Assembly: GCA_018292915.2 (NCBI GenBank)
Contig: JACVVK020000343.1
Coordinates: 72,501 to 136,500 of the forward strand
DNA: 64,000 nucleotides
Direction of reading: 5' to 3'
Source of the DNA: Batillaria attramentaria
Lineage: Eukaryota; Mollusca; Gastropoda; Batillariidae
In this document: positions 54,301-61,731 of the stretch, one piece after another
Numbering within the stretch: the stretch's first letter is position 1
How the letters are laid out: the number at the start of each line of letters is the position of its first letter
Position numbers and translations under genes: made by a program
Notes under the pieces: generated by a model
Databases searched by the model: none
Seen by the model: only the letters and a program-made list of their open reading frames with translations
What the model was told of the DNA's origin: nothing

Positions 54301-57300
54301 TGAAATTTAAAATAGGTGAGGGTCTTGCGGTTTGTGTTCACCGTGCTTTTCTTCCACTGACAGCTGTCCTTTCTTCCCAGCTTACCTTGAAAACGATGAC
54401 TTTTGAATTAGCTCATTACAGTTACAAATTTCAAACTCATCAACAGACGCTGACAGGAAGAATGGTTTAGGGTCGCTTATGTGCAAATCACGCGGGAGGA
54501 ATTTCATTATGATGTATGGTACTGTAGCTGAGGTATGAGCCATTCAGCCAGTACATACTGCCTAGTCAGTAGACATAATTATGTAATAATAACATACTGC
54601 CTAGTCAGTAAGACATATGTAATAATAATTAAGTCAAAACAGTATTTGTGCTTGCCTTCCTCTGGGTCAGTTGACCTCCGTACAATAAACTCTCAGTGCC
54701 CGAGTCGTGGGTTCGATTTCGACTCGGGAGATATTTGTCCTGGACTATTTCCCCGTTGGCCCTCCTTTGATATCAACCATATGGTGGAAAAGGGACGTAT
54801 AAATCGCAAAACACCCCACCAACGCCCTCTGGCCACTAACCGAGCTGGTTGGTTGGGTTTTTTTCCCCGCACACATACCAAAATGATATCAAAGACGAGA
54901 CGACGAAAAGCCAACCGAAACAATGTCATATATCCGGGATTCGAACCCACGATCCGAGCATTCCAAGTCCAGCACACTACCAGCTTGGCTATCCCGGTTC
55001 CCCCAAATAGCTGAGACATCGTTCCGAATTAAGAAATAACCACCAAATCACAAAAATAACACAGAACAAGCAGCTACAGAAAGAAAAACAGAACACATTG
55101 CATTACATCATCAGTATCTGGGATTTCTATCATGAACAACCCACAAGCAAGACATAGGATAACATAATCACCGGATATGGCATCCTTTTTTGTTTTTCTT
55201 CTCTTACAAATTGCGAAATGGGGTTTCAGCAGGAGTCTTGGCATTGTTTTGGATTTTAATGAGACTGTAATGAATTGCTGTGTTGCTTGACGCGTCCTAC
55301 AGCGGGGTTCAGGACACGCAGAATATTTGAAATCCAGCACCTCCACCGAGTCTTTCAGGAGCCACCTCAACACCCATCTTTTCTCACAGTTCTGATGCAG
55401 ATCACCACCACCACCCCCTCCGCTCCCCCTCCCCATATTTCCTGTTTTACTTTACAACTTATCCCTCCCACTCCCCCGCGCTACAAGCATGCTGTGCATG
55501 GAGTTTTTTTCAGCGCGTTATTAGACATCATTATCATCATCATCATCAACAAAAACCACAGACGGACAAAGACGCAGTCAGACGAACTACACAAGTAGAA
55601 CAGACTCAAAGTAATATTTCCTACAACAGAAACATTACTTCCTAATTCCGCGACGTACTCTGAAATTGATCTCCAGACACACACAGGGACAGACAGCCAA
55701 ACACACGAACTCCACAGACACCCCCCATCCCCATCACATGCAACTGAAACACTGATCAAAAACACCTACTTGTTGTCTTGGATGATAGGCTGGCCTGACA
55801 GGTTGCTAACGTTGGTCGTCGCTGTCGACTCTGATGTTGTGGTGTTGGATTTCTGTGAAGGTCGCCGATGTCGTTTTCTTCGACGATGTCGCTGAGGACG
55901 TAGATCATCGTCGCTGGCCAGGGAGCGGGTGCCGTCACTGGCGATGTACCTGGGCATAGACAGTCAGTCACCCAGGTCATTGTGGGAAATACAGGACGCA
56001 ACTTGTCAAGTCTTCGTGGCACATTTAACCCTTTCACTGCCACACACGTTTTTGGTCACTCACTGATTGTATCCCTTCACATGACATGCTGTACAAGGGA
56101 AGAAAAAAGTGCCTCTATGTGGAGAGGTGACGGTTCAGTTTTTTTTTTTTTAAACCACTAGAACGACTACATTTTGAACAAGTTTGTCATCTAGGCTAGA
56201 GGCGCTAGTCATAAAATTCTGCCACAATGGCAGCGAATGGGTTAAGGGTCTAATGCTACCATTTATTTATGCTCACAGATCGTTCCGAGCTGTTTTCGGG
56301 TATCTATCGATCATCACACCACTAAACACCTGGACAGTGGCAGCGTCGGCAATGCTGGCACTGAGCCAACAGAAGTGTACTAGATGACGCGGTGACCACA
56401 CTGAGCGTTCCAATAGTGAAACAACAGTTGTAGAATTTGAATGTTTGGCTGTTCGCGCAAAATGTAAACGCCGTATCGGTCTGAGAGCTTTACTAATCAA
56501 GAAGATATAATATTTCGAGCCTACAGGCGCACTCACGTGCGAAACTGTTCCAAAACATAAGGTGGCTCAGCGGGGATGAAATGAGCCCGTTAAAAAGTTC
56601 TGTCTGCATTCTCTGCTACCTGTAATATTTAAGAAATAAGACGTTTCTTGAGAAGTCAGGGGTCACACGTGCAGCACGTGCACTTCACTCTCGCGATTCC
56701 ATAGCAAAGGGACGCAACTCGTACTAACCTAAGAAATTCAGAAGTGACGTCATTTCTGATATTCGCATCCTCTAGGCATATGTACAGAGGGAACAACAGT
56801 TCCATGGCAAAGGGACGCAACTCGTACTAACCTAAGAAAGTCGGAAGAGTGACGTCATTTCTGATATTCACATCCTTTTGGCATATGTACAGACGGAACA
56901 ACAGTTCTGTGTCAAATTAACTGAGACCATTGGCGAGGGAGAGACAGGTAGGTGTACGTGTCAGTGGGTAACAACAGTAAAGAGAAATGTCTTAAAGGCG
57001 CTATTTCTACCATTACAAGGTTTTACATTGGGAGATTTCTGTCTGGAGCAATTGGTCTCGTGAGTGCGCCTTTGTGCTCGAAACAGTCTATATTAGAATA
57101 ATAGAGCTTCGAATGCAACACAATGACGTTTGGTGGCCGTGTGATCGGGGAAAACTCAATCGTCCGTAAAACGCGTCCGCTATGTTTCCTTTGTCGGATG
57201 CTCGAACTCAATGAGCTACACGGTCGAGTGCCGTCACCACACCGTCTCCGGTTACTGTGTTTTGGCTGAACGCAAGCCTGTCTGTGTATGTATTTGTGCA

Positions 57301-57505
57301 CTTGTCTTTAGTGTGTGATGGTGGACAACGCCACGACACCTGAAAACGATCTGTCAGCCTTAAAGCCTAAAATAAATAAATCATATTAATAATAATTACA
57401 TTAATTTGAATGTGATGCTTGTCCCTAAGTAGAAGCTCCTGGCGCCATTACAATAGCGGGTAAAAACAAAAGTGGCATGGTATTAAGACACATTCAAATG
57501 AACAT

Positions 57506-57558
<53 letters not shown>

Positions 57559-60500
57559 TCTGCAAGTAAAGTAAGAAACACAGGAGAACAATACAGATTG
57601 CTGAAACAAAGAACCAAGCAGCTACAGAGTACAACACAAGCAGCATGGACAATTGGTCACTCAGTCGCTAAGAAGGTGAGAGCGAATTAGGGCCTTTGAT
57701 TAGTTACCTGTCTGCTGTGGCACTCATGGCAGGAGGACGACGCGCCTCATCCTTCTCACTCCTAACAGGTGACAGGGCCGCCTTGGGCGTGTGCAGGTTC
57801 TTCAGCAGCTACGACACAAAGAAAAACAAAAACATATATCAACTCACATTTTTAGTGGGCCGTAGCAACGCTTTTATCATCACTGGGTTTGCTCAACAAG
57901 TCGGACGACGATGACCCTTTCCTGGAACCCCACGTGACTGATAAGAGGGTTTGCACGCTGTGCCGCTTCCTTACCTAGTTTGCCACAGGTCGTTACCGAT
58001 CTCTCAGAATGGTGTTTGATTTTAAAAAAAGTGGTCAAAAAACGAAGCACATACAGTTATGGTGGTCTGTGTGAAATTATGTGATTTTTTGACCAGATTC
58101 TTTGTCGCTATTTAAAAACGCGTGAATCCTTTGCGCCACAGTGAAATTGACGATTTGCTTGGGTCTAAAATTGTTCCGACTGAAGAGGTCTGTATGAAAG
58201 TAGTGAAGCTTAGGCCAGTGCAGCTAAGTTGTACATTATAATCTCAATGGCTAGGTTATTCCGCCTGATGGAACGTTGGGTCTTCAGTGCTTGGGTCGTG
58301 AGTTCGAATCCCGACTAGCACCAAATAGTTGTGCTGGCGTTTTCCTTGTCGTCCCGCCTTTGATGTCACCCGTACATGGTTGAAAAAGACGATAACCCCT
58401 CAAGCAAGCAAGCAAGCAAGCAACCAGCCAGCCGCCCGGGGAAGACAACACCTTTCCCCCTCGACCTCAGCTTCAGCTTGTGGTTAAAATAACGTTTTCT
58501 ATGGGTCTCGGCAAAGTATCTTCATCTATACTGATCCTTGACGAATTCCGACGTACGATCCACAAGATATCTTCTCTAGAAATACCTAACAGATGCAGTC
58601 TACTTTGAAATGCCACGAAAACTATTTTGTAAGACTTTTCTGACTGTAGTAACGTAAGTTATTAAGCTAGTTCACGCAATCGCATCCAGTTTAGTAAGGC
58701 CAAAGTGTTAACTTTATGCTCCAGTCTCAAGAACCGGCACACTTCAGACAGACAGAATGGAAATGAGCTTTGTATTTTGTAGCCAACATTTCCTGTCTGT
58801 CTCCTGAATGCGAGAAGGTCAGAGCTGGCGATACAAACTTTCCGAGAAAGCTTTTTTATCTTCCGGTCTGACTCATTCTGCTTCTGTATGGCTGCTGCTC
58901 TTTGCCCAAAGAACATGTCGAATATCTTGAAACGTTTAGAAAAATCATGCATGATACAATATCTTACTGACTGAAAAACGTTCCGGTTTCGTGAGCATTA
59001 AATGTGCCCGATTTATTTCTTTGAAATGGCTATAGAAACCAACCAAAATCACCTTACTCACAAATTTGATTTAAGCGGCAAGCACCAAATGATGATCATG
59101 ATCCATTGTCATATAAATTGAAAAAGGAACCTACCTATCATGAACACCACTTACGACAATTCCGCGGAATTCATTGCACAGATCCCAGGAAAGTAATCTA
59201 GTTGTACAGACCACATCATACAATACCGGTTCGCGGAGTTTAAGAAAATGAATTGAAACAGCGGAAAGTGGCCATGGAAGCACAAGACAAAAGGAAAGAG
59301 GCTGAAATCCCGTACTGTTATCCGAAGACGTTGCACAAGGTTACATGGTGTCCGTTGGAGGCTAGACAACTGTAGAAAGAACCTTGAGGTGAGACTCGAG
59401 GACAACACTGAGGAGCTGGATGAGTAAGAGCCACAGACTGCGACAGTCTAGAACGAGAGATAGCCCCCAAATGCGACAGCCATGGGCGACATCTAAGCAA
59501 ATATTACGTAAGACGCGAGTTCGCCACCGTGCAGTAAGCCGAGTGCTAAGCGCCAAGATACTCTGGCCGCTTCTCCGCCGACCAGGCAGACGACGCATGC
59601 GCAGCGAAAGGTTATCACAGAGTTGAAACATTTTTGTTGTGTTTGGCAAACTCGCAACACGGCGGATCAGCTCTCCTCTCGGCCAATCAAATCGCGCGCT
59701 GCTCCCTCGGCAACGTCTTCTCTCCCCTGGGTTGACCGAACTCCGTCTTGTGGACGTCATGAGGCCCCTGTGTTTGAGAACCAATATTGGTTAGCGCGCT
59801 GTACGCTTTTTGTCGTGAGGATAATCCGGGGCTTTGTCAGCGCGGAACACATAGGAAACGAAGACAAACACTGGACGACTGGGTCTCTGGAGCGGCCAGT
59901 GAAGACAGCGGTATGATAGCCTCGCCAGTCGCGACAAGGGAACAGTGAGCACCATTCATTGCTGTCGTCGCTAGAGAAAAGGGCAAGGAACTCCTGCAAT
60001 GCTTCCAGCAGAGTTGGTTCCCCTCGGGGACAGTTCCCCAGGTGATGGTCTTGACACGGTGGCAGACTTGCGATCTTGGGCAAGAGCATGCAATGTTAAC
60101 TTTTTGCTTCTAGTACTGGAAGCGTTTTTGCCTTTCTTTCTTTCTGTCTGCTGCATCAGAATTCTTGTTCTGACGTCACGCTTGTCATTTCCCCCGGTAT
60201 GTCCAGTGTCTAGGCGGCTTTTACTTAACACCACCCCCTCCAGTCACAACACAATGGAGGGGGATGGGGGGGGGGGAGGGTACCGTCTTGGATCGATGGT
60301 TGGTAAGAGGTTTCACGCTCCCCGTCCACCGTGAAGTCCTTGTGAAAGACAGGGGGACTAACAACAGACACTACATTCTTTCACCCTGGTGAACCTGCGA
60401 CCTTTCGATCAAGAACCCATGTGCATCCACCCGAGCTATTCAGATTCTCCGTTCAAAGTCTCGGAAAGGAAACTAATAAGAAAGCTTCTTTGCAGGCAAA

Positions 60501-61731
60501 CCACAGAGATCTAGGATTTAGGAAACAAGAAAAAAACCAAAGGGGGGGGGGGGGGGGGGTAGGGGAGGGGCCATTTCCCTGTCTGCTTAATCTGTCTGAA
60601 AAAGCAGGAAATTTCAGCGTGGAACGTTTGCGAAAAACGCTACCTCCTACGCAGCATACATAATTATTGTCTCTTTCTTTTTCGATCTCTCTGTCTCTGT
60701 CTCTCTGACGAGGAACTTCCCACACGCCGGTTTGCTGTCCCTGCCAGACGGTACGTTTTCCCAAAGGTTTGAGCCAGAAAATTGCAGCGGTGTTAAAATA
60801 ACTTCTGTCTTATTATAGAACCACTGTTTATTTTAGGATAGCCTCAGCTTTGAGAAGGATACGCAGAAAAGAAAACACGCTAATTACAGATAAGCCTTAC
60901 GACTGACCCCGGCTTAACTTTCGTCTTACTGACTTAGTTCCTAGCTAAGGCAAAACGCGGTGAACTTGGCTGTTTTGAACTTGTCCCTCTTTGCATTTTT
61001 GTCACATTCCATCTTGAAAATAAATCAAACCTATTTGCATCTGCGAGGCCCAAGGTTTTGGAGCACAATGTTGGACAACAACGTGGGTTTGCCAAATGAA
61101 TTTTACGTTCTGCCCAATCTTTCTAGTCTGTGGCGTTGTCTCAAAAAAAAAAAAAAGGCGGAGTTAAAGACAGAATGCGAGACAGATCATTTTACTCCAA
61201 AAGATACAATAAACATTGCAAATGATTTCTGCGGGGCAATTTTGTTTTACAAGTTGAGTTAATGAAAGGGCGCATCCTGCCTGCAAATTGCAATGGCACA
61301 TTCTGTCTAGAAATCGATTTTGTGTATGTTTCGAGGATATAAGCTGTCTGAAACTTTTCAAACTTTTCAACAACCATGTAGTCTCAACAGATCAATTCAG
61401 TGACAACTAGTACTAGTAGCCAACAGTGTGACTGTTGTGAGGAAAGTGTCTGCCTTACCTGACCATCGCTGTCTTTATCGTAGACTTGCTTGAACTTGTC
61501 ATTGAGGTTTTCATTCAGGCTGCGGTCGGTGGTCCTGTGTTTCAACGCCTCGATCGTCATCTCCTCGATTAGTTTGCGCTTTGCTTCTTCTTCTCGGCGT
61601 TGCTGACGTAACTTCCGGTAGCGCTTGCGCATCTGGTATCCGCGAACATGTTTCTGGATCAAGATGACCTGTTCCTCTATGCGCCTGAGATGCTTGTTGA
61701 GTCTGTCAAGCTCGCTGAACTTGAGGTACAC
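28821..61731 (-). CDS. Myosin-type chitin synthase (3' part; motor domain outside window)
   Basis: Twenty-four exons on the minus strand: 61731-61459, 57808-57708, 55949-55770, 47357-47156, 46651-46514, 46229-46102, 45752-45577, 45132-44996, 44054-43832, 43276-43040, 42628-42476, 41945-41782, 41472-41224, 40962-40883, 40436-40334, 36625-36472, 35908-35747, 35108-34973, 34605-34405, 34019-33764, 32671-32055, 31229-30997, 30453-30339, 29675-28821. All junctions agree in phase; total about 5.27 kb. The order is IQ neck, basic linker, N-terminal membrane cluster, GT2 core (CATMWHE, ALDGDVDF, GEDRW, NQRRRW), C-terminal membrane cluster, tail. Family knowledge: the membrane enzyme polymerises UDP-N-acetylglucosamine into chitin and extrudes it; in molluscs a myosin head is fused to it and is thought to couple synthesis to actin in shell-forming epithelium. 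Three exons are frame-disrupted as given (33764-34019, 32055-32671, 43832-44054), most simply by assembly error. The 5' end continues past 64000. Confidence 0.95.
30339..31229 (-). CDS. Chitin synthase exons 22-23: cytosolic loop and WLDDP block
   Basis: Exon 31229-30997 starts VMEKLDKVETG and is a Ser/Arg then Asp/Glu-rich cytosolic loop (RRRSSSRSRHSKRSN then acidic). Exon 30453-30339 continues NPK|WLDDPGMRQGEV, then EIEFWQRCIAKYLHPISADK, the conserved block before the last membrane pair. The minisatellite at 31233-31433 begins three bases upstream of the first of these exons. Confidence 0.9.
31233..31433. repeat. 38/39-bp minisatellite abutting a splice acceptor
   Basis: About five copies of a unit containing CCACCAGAACGTTAGCTGTG and TGACCCAACACAG. 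Copies alternate between CCAGACC and CCAGGACC, so a 77-base higher-order period is visible. The first, partial unit carries the acceptor of the chitin synthase exon at 31229. Confidence 0.95.
31708..31882 (+). mobile_element. tRNA-derived SINE, full length, 12-bp target-site duplication
   Basis: Head GGTGGCCGAATGGTAGAGCG and the usual B box, body and CACCC tail. The exact repeat GCTTCTGATATG flanks it at 31696-31707 and 31883-31894. It is in a chitin synthase intron, antisense to the gene. Confidence 0.92.
32055..32671 (-). CDS. Chitin synthase exon 21: C-terminal membrane cluster and SWGTRE block, frame-disrupted
   Basis: Begins G|GPATILLMMAGAF in phase 1. Conserved pieces appear in order but in shifting frames: ALYLVICFLTK, ILSAVYSLLMMAVIVG, SPNAIF, AIFVISAMFHPQEFLCL, YFLCIPAGYVVLMV, then NLHVV, SWG, TREV, and finally NTEILRQ joining to VMEKL. 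Each change of frame is explained by one surplus base next to an identical base. Nine such sites were found, and 617 minus nine leaves exactly 202 codons plus two bases, the phase needed. SWGTRE is a hallmark of chitin synthases. As written the exon cannot be translated through; assembly error is the simplest explanation, recent pseudogenisation the alternative. Confidence 0.85.
33577..33648 (+). mobile_element. SINE 3' fragment
   Basis: GCCTTTGATATCACCCGTAT through GGACGTTCAACC to a C-rich tail matches the distal part of the abundant SINE. The 5' side is replaced by a C-run. Confidence 0.7.
33764..34019 (-). CDS. Chitin synthase exon 20: GEDRW and QRRRW catalytic motifs
   Basis: Encodes G|GEDRWLCTLMLQQG, then YRVEYCAASDAMTHAPE, FNEFFNQRRRWIPST and a membrane-entry segment ending LLMISTIL. 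GEDRW and QRRRW are chitin synthase signature motifs (catalytic base region and product-binding helix). The frame changes after QQG because of three Ts where two are expected (plus-strand A run at 33977-33979). Removing one gives 84 codons in phase. Confidence 0.9.
34405..35108 (-). CDS. Chitin synthase exons 18-19: donor-binding core
   Basis: Exon 35108-34973 begins AENTYILALDGDVDFKP, containing the DGDVDF nucleotide-sugar/metal motif, and ends ACGRIHPTGS. Exon 34605-34405 continues GPMVWYQMFEYAVGHWLQKA, then CVLCSPGCFSLFRG and ends in QYDQG. Both are intact and in phase, and match the GT2 core order of chitin synthases. Confidence 0.95.
34700..34880 (-). mobile_element. Non-LTR retrotransposon 3' tail fragment
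   Basis: The reverse complement carries TGTGTGAATGCGCAAATGAG, a T-run, AATTGCGCTGTATATTATTA and an ATT-rich end, matching the tail of the element at 42050-42435. No coding part remains. Confidence 0.55.
35164..35317 (+). mobile_element. tRNA-derived SINE, 11-bp target-site duplication
   Basis: Head AGCTGAATGGTAGAGCGGTG, B box GTGAGTTCGAATCC, body GGGGCCAAATATTTATACTG and a CTAC-rich tail. The repeat CACTGACTTGA lies at 35153-35163 and 35318-35328. It is in a chitin synthase intron. Confidence 0.88.
35747..36625 (-). CDS. Chitin synthase exons 16-17: UDP-binding region
   Basis: Exon 36625-36472 encodes AIHESEITLLPPVKIPTPYG, then GGRLVWTLPGGNLLIAHFKD and KIRHKKRWSQ. Exon 35908-35747 encodes VMYMYYLLGYRLLGQQ and a charged segment ending PERVLVQ. 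The PTPYGGRLVWTLPGG and HKKRWSQVMYMYY blocks are characteristic of animal chitin synthases. Junction phases agree. Confidence 0.95.
36205..36345 (+). mobile_element. Diverged tRNA-derived SINE-like element
   Basis: GATAGCTGAGCTGGTAATAG resembles an A-box region and GTCGTAAGTTCGATTCCC a B box, followed by a shortened body. Much more diverged than the abundant family. Confidence 0.45.
36626..40333. other. Large chitin synthase intron
   Basis: 3.7 kb with no coding sequence. It holds copy 1 of a dispersed repeat (37445-37556), a CT-rich tract at 37305-37350, an ACAA-type simple repeat at 38684-38708 and a G-run near 38969. Confidence 0.6.
37445..37556 (+). repeat. Dispersed repeat, copy 1
   Basis: Contains CGATTTCTTTAG, TGAGACGCCTATCGTGTAAT, TAAGCATGTC, TTGGCTACTG and GAATAGCTATACAAGAATG in the same order as copy 2 at 42723-42832. 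It lies in a chitin synthase intron. Confidence 0.7.
40334..40962 (-). CDS. Chitin synthase exons 14-15
   Basis: Exon 40962-40883 encodes LDIDQSARRNAQDYF through DPDYYEFE. Exon 40436-40334 encodes ANIFMDDAMDFNASSEW through QLVSVVDEAA. The IFMDDAM segment matches the conserved FDDA block of the GT2 domain. Short exons, both in phase with neighbours. Confidence 0.92.
41224..41472 (-). CDS. Chitin synthase exon 13: start of the GT2 domain
   Basis: Encodes LFLLPQYCSALIEQSLLLNR, a charged Ser-rich stretch with SDDASLDSSSTD, then IVPKIYVCATMWHETQGEMT and LLKSLFR. CATMWHE is the conserved entry to the chitin synthase catalytic domain. In phase on both sides. Confidence 0.95.
41782..43276 (-). CDS. 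Chitin synthase exons 10-12: external loop and membrane segments
   Basis: Exon 43276-43040 begins VLATTSAP and is a mostly polar loop with clustered sequons (NCT, NIS, NTT), so probably extracellular. Exon 42628-42476 encodes VVASGLCYYFARLACKLCMQ and two hydrophobic stretches ending LSPETTQ. Exon 41945-41782 encodes IIPGFLSW, a membrane segment with GLGFGLWWASQLWITRYIW, and ends PRLAFTER. All are intact. Confidence 0.93.
42050..42435 (+). mobile_element. Non-LTR retrotransposon 3' fragment with reverse-transcriptase C terminus
   Basis: Translation gives KLLKIPKSNLKSIGERCF, then TPTGWNSLPASVRQQPTV before a stop, the recognisable C-terminal tail of LINE polymerases (...GERSF...WNSLP..VR...). 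A frameshift breaks the usual FKS.LKT.LF end. The 3' UTR has TGTGAATGCGCAATGAGCTG and an ATT-rich end. It is in a chitin synthase intron. Confidence 0.8.
42723..42832 (+). repeat. Dispersed repeat, copy 2
   Basis: Matches 37445-37556 with small differences (ACGATTTCTTTAG, GTGAGACGCCTATCGTGTAA, TATACAAGAATG). It lies in another chitin synthase intron, same orientation. Confidence 0.7.
43832..44054 (-). CDS. Chitin synthase exon 9, frame-disrupted with an in-frame TAG
   Basis: Encodes DLRIGCLYLPVKNYKDALH, then KAYILASLWKIGLTFGFAYL and LVHVAFK. A surplus G (plus strand CCC, 43885-43887) shifts the frame; after it the sequence reads ATPAEYTDYTEQW, then TAG (43837-43835) and AAG before a strong GTACGT donor. 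The length of 223 is one over a multiple of three, consistent with one inserted base. The stop is not explained by that base. Confidence 0.8.
44490..44690. repeat. GTTGA/GTTGTGTT low-complexity array
   Basis: Interspersed GTTGA, GAGTT and GTGTT pentamers over about 200 bases in a chitin synthase intron; no coding sequence. Confidence 0.8.
44996..45132 (-). CDS. Chitin synthase exon 8
   Basis: Encodes G|GLRGGGFMTGSGSAW, then SLSDMSWEIPLALLLISTN and WWENFCDK. The WWENF block is conserved in animal chitin synthases. The acceptor is CACAG|GT at 45133-45134; an earlier AG nine bases upstream would break phase. It joins directly to DLRIGCL in exon 9. Confidence 0.92.
45389..45500 (+). mobile_element. 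tRNA-derived SINE-like element, second head type
   Basis: TCAGTTGGTAGAACATCCGA resembles a tRNA A box region and CAAGTTCGAATCCCA a B box, followed by a short body with TTTCTCG. Not a plausible functional tRNA because the anticodon arm does not close. Confidence 0.5.
45577..46651 (-). CDS. Chitin synthase exons 5-7: N-terminal membrane cluster
   Basis: Exon 46651-46514: GNENRDRWVYLLIGVVCIPY, a membrane segment, then FFESLFRALFG. Exon 46229-46102: ILLVESIHSFGLCLLLFRVL, PCLDTVR and a second hydrophobic stretch. Exon 45752-45577: LFATKRSDDPRRKVTTAILD and VLMQLSAYVIALV, then a polar loop. The order matches the N-terminal transmembrane bundle of animal chitin synthases. All phases agree. Confidence 0.93.
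46921..47085. repeat. Fold-back dispersed repeat, copy 2
   Basis: Same unit as 21489-21655: CCCATGCAAA, TTTTACTTGAAATCTTCAGA, GCCACTTCAAGCCAC, GGGAAGGCCCACGCCTTGCG and GTGGCTTGAAGTGGC. The 15-base arms GCCACTTCAAGCCAC and GTGGCTTGAAGTGGC are exact reverse complements. It is in a chitin synthase intron. Confidence 0.75.
47156..47357 (-). CDS. Chitin synthase exon 4: start of the synthase part
   Basis: Encodes FQPWDVFKTVSRKSETMYEA, then WFEVAAKTLKLFFFLLLFLC, the first membrane helix, and NAIGNADL. PWDVF is the usual opening of the chitin synthase region. It joins the preceding basic linker in phase 2. Confidence 0.93.
47390..47712. repeat. About 50-bp minisatellite with an inserted retroposon fragment
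   Basis: Five or so diverged copies of a unit with GGACTAGA, TGTATAGTGT or similar, TGTCTGAATATAGA and CCCCAGG. Between the first and second copies a 61-base segment (47462-47522) is flanked by exact ATACTACCCA repeats. Confidence 0.75.
47462..47522 (+). mobile_element. Short retroposon fragment (TTAACGCC family) with 10-bp target-site duplication
   Basis: Contains TTTAGGGCTTAACGCC followed by AACAAGCAACAAAG. Similar strings occur near 49140-49175 (GGCTTGACGCCGCGCAAGCA) and 54022-54045 (GGGCTTAACGCCGCACAAGC). The direct repeat ATACTACCCA lies at 47452-47461 and 47523-47532. Confidence 0.75.
49771..49883 (+). mobile_element. 5'-truncated SINE, 13-bp target-site duplication
   Basis: Starts within the body (GGGGCCAGCTATTTGTGCCG) and runs through TTTGATATCACCCATCCG to the CACCC tail. 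The exact repeat GCGAAGGAAACTA lies at 49758-49770 and 49884-49896. Confidence 0.9.
50659..50833 (+). mobile_element. tRNA-derived SINE, full length, 12-bp target-site duplication
   Basis: Full head (GGTGGTCGAATGGTAGAGCG), B box, body, core and (CCCA) tail. The exact repeat CCGAGCGATTAG lies at 50647-50658 and 50834-50845. One of the best-preserved copies and a good reference for the family. Confidence 0.93.
54690..54835 (+). mobile_element. Diverged SINE, 5' truncated
   Basis: GTCGTGGGTTCGATTTCG resembles the B box, then AGATATTTGTCCTGG, TTTGATATCAACCATATGGT and a CACCCCACC tail. Confidence 0.7.
54875..55005 (-). mobile_element. Diverged SINE, reversed, 3' truncated
   Basis: The reverse complement starts GAACCGGGATAGCCAAGCTG, has the B box GTGGGTTCGAATCCC and a body ending in TTTGATATCATTTTGG. 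It lies back to back with the copy at 54690. Confidence 0.7.
55255..55555 (+). mobile_element. Non-LTR retrotransposon 3' fragment
   Basis: One frame reads LKSSTSTESFRSHLNTHLFS, the typical last block of a LINE polymerase, followed by a stop, C-rich sequence, then TTTCAGCGCGTTATTAGACA and ATC repeats. The upstream part is frameshifted. A plausible relative of the fragment at 42050. Confidence 0.65.
55770..55949 (-). CDS. Chitin synthase exon 3: basic linker between neck and synthase
   Basis: Encodes R|YIASDGTRSLASDDDLR, then RHRRRKRHRRPSQKS, a Ser/Thr-rich stretch and GQPIIQDNN|. The strongly basic cluster next to Ser/Thr suggests a phosphorylation-tuned or phospholipid-binding linker; this is inference. 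Phase 2 on both sides matches its neighbours. Confidence 0.85.
56697..56906. repeat. Tandem duplication of about 103 bp
   Basis: Unit 1 (56697-56799) and unit 2 (from 56800) share GCAAAGGGACGCAACTCGTA, CTAACCTAAGAAA, TGACGTCATTTCTGATATTC and GGCATATGTACAGA. Each carries one CRE palindrome. It lies in the intron between linker exons 2 and 3. Confidence 0.9.
57509..57556. repeat. (CA)n microsatellite
   Basis: About 46 bases of uninterrupted CA in a chitin synthase intron. Confidence 0.95.
57708..57808 (-). CDS. Chitin synthase exon 2: linker
   Basis: Encodes LLKNLHTPKAALSPVRSEKD, then EARRPPAMSATAD, ending in AG that completes Arg with exon 3. Acceptor TCGTAG and donor CAG|GTAACT. Polar and basic; no domain recognised. 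The phase match on both sides is the main support. Confidence 0.75.
57809..61458. other. 3.65-kb chitin synthase intron with a CpG-rich segment
   Basis: No exon recognised. A CpG-rich stretch at about 59480-59760 contains CGCATGCGCAGCG (NRF1-like) and GGCCAATCAAATCG (CCAAT box), which could be a promoter. Also present are a SINE at 58245, poly-G tracts near 60270 and 60541, and a CRE palindrome at 60171. Confidence 0.5.
58245..58405 (+). mobile_element. Diverged tRNA-derived SINE
   Basis: Head with GATGGAACGTTGGGTCTTCA, B box GGTCGTGAGTTCGAATCCC, body CACCAAATAGTTGTGCTGGC and core TTTGATGTCACCCGTACATG. Confidence 0.75.
61459..61731 (-). CDS. Chitin synthase exon 1 in window: myosin converter end and IQ neck
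   Basis: Begins VYLKFSELDRLNKHLRRIEE in phase 0, resembling the end of a myosin motor, followed by QVILIQKHVRGYQMRKRYRK, a clear IQ motif that would bind calmodulin or a light chain. A long charged stretch (RQQRREEEAKRKLIEEM) suggests a single alpha helix or coiled coil, then KQVYDKDSDGQ. It shows that the synthase is fused to a myosin. Confidence 0.9.

Larger units (their letters stand above)
47358..55769. other. 8.4-kb chitin synthase intron
   Basis: No exon recognised. Besides the repeats listed separately it contains C-rich low complexity at 48230-48395, CRE palindromes at 48712 and 52286, and a (GA)n tract at 52823-52849. Several moderately long open frames between 51 and 53 kb show no family resemblance. 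Confidence 0.6.

Noticed and set aside
59362..59784. Minus-strand open frame of 140 codons in the CpG-rich patch
   Set aside because: Arg/Leu-rich composition as expected from GC-rich DNA, no family resemblance, and no ATG at its start.
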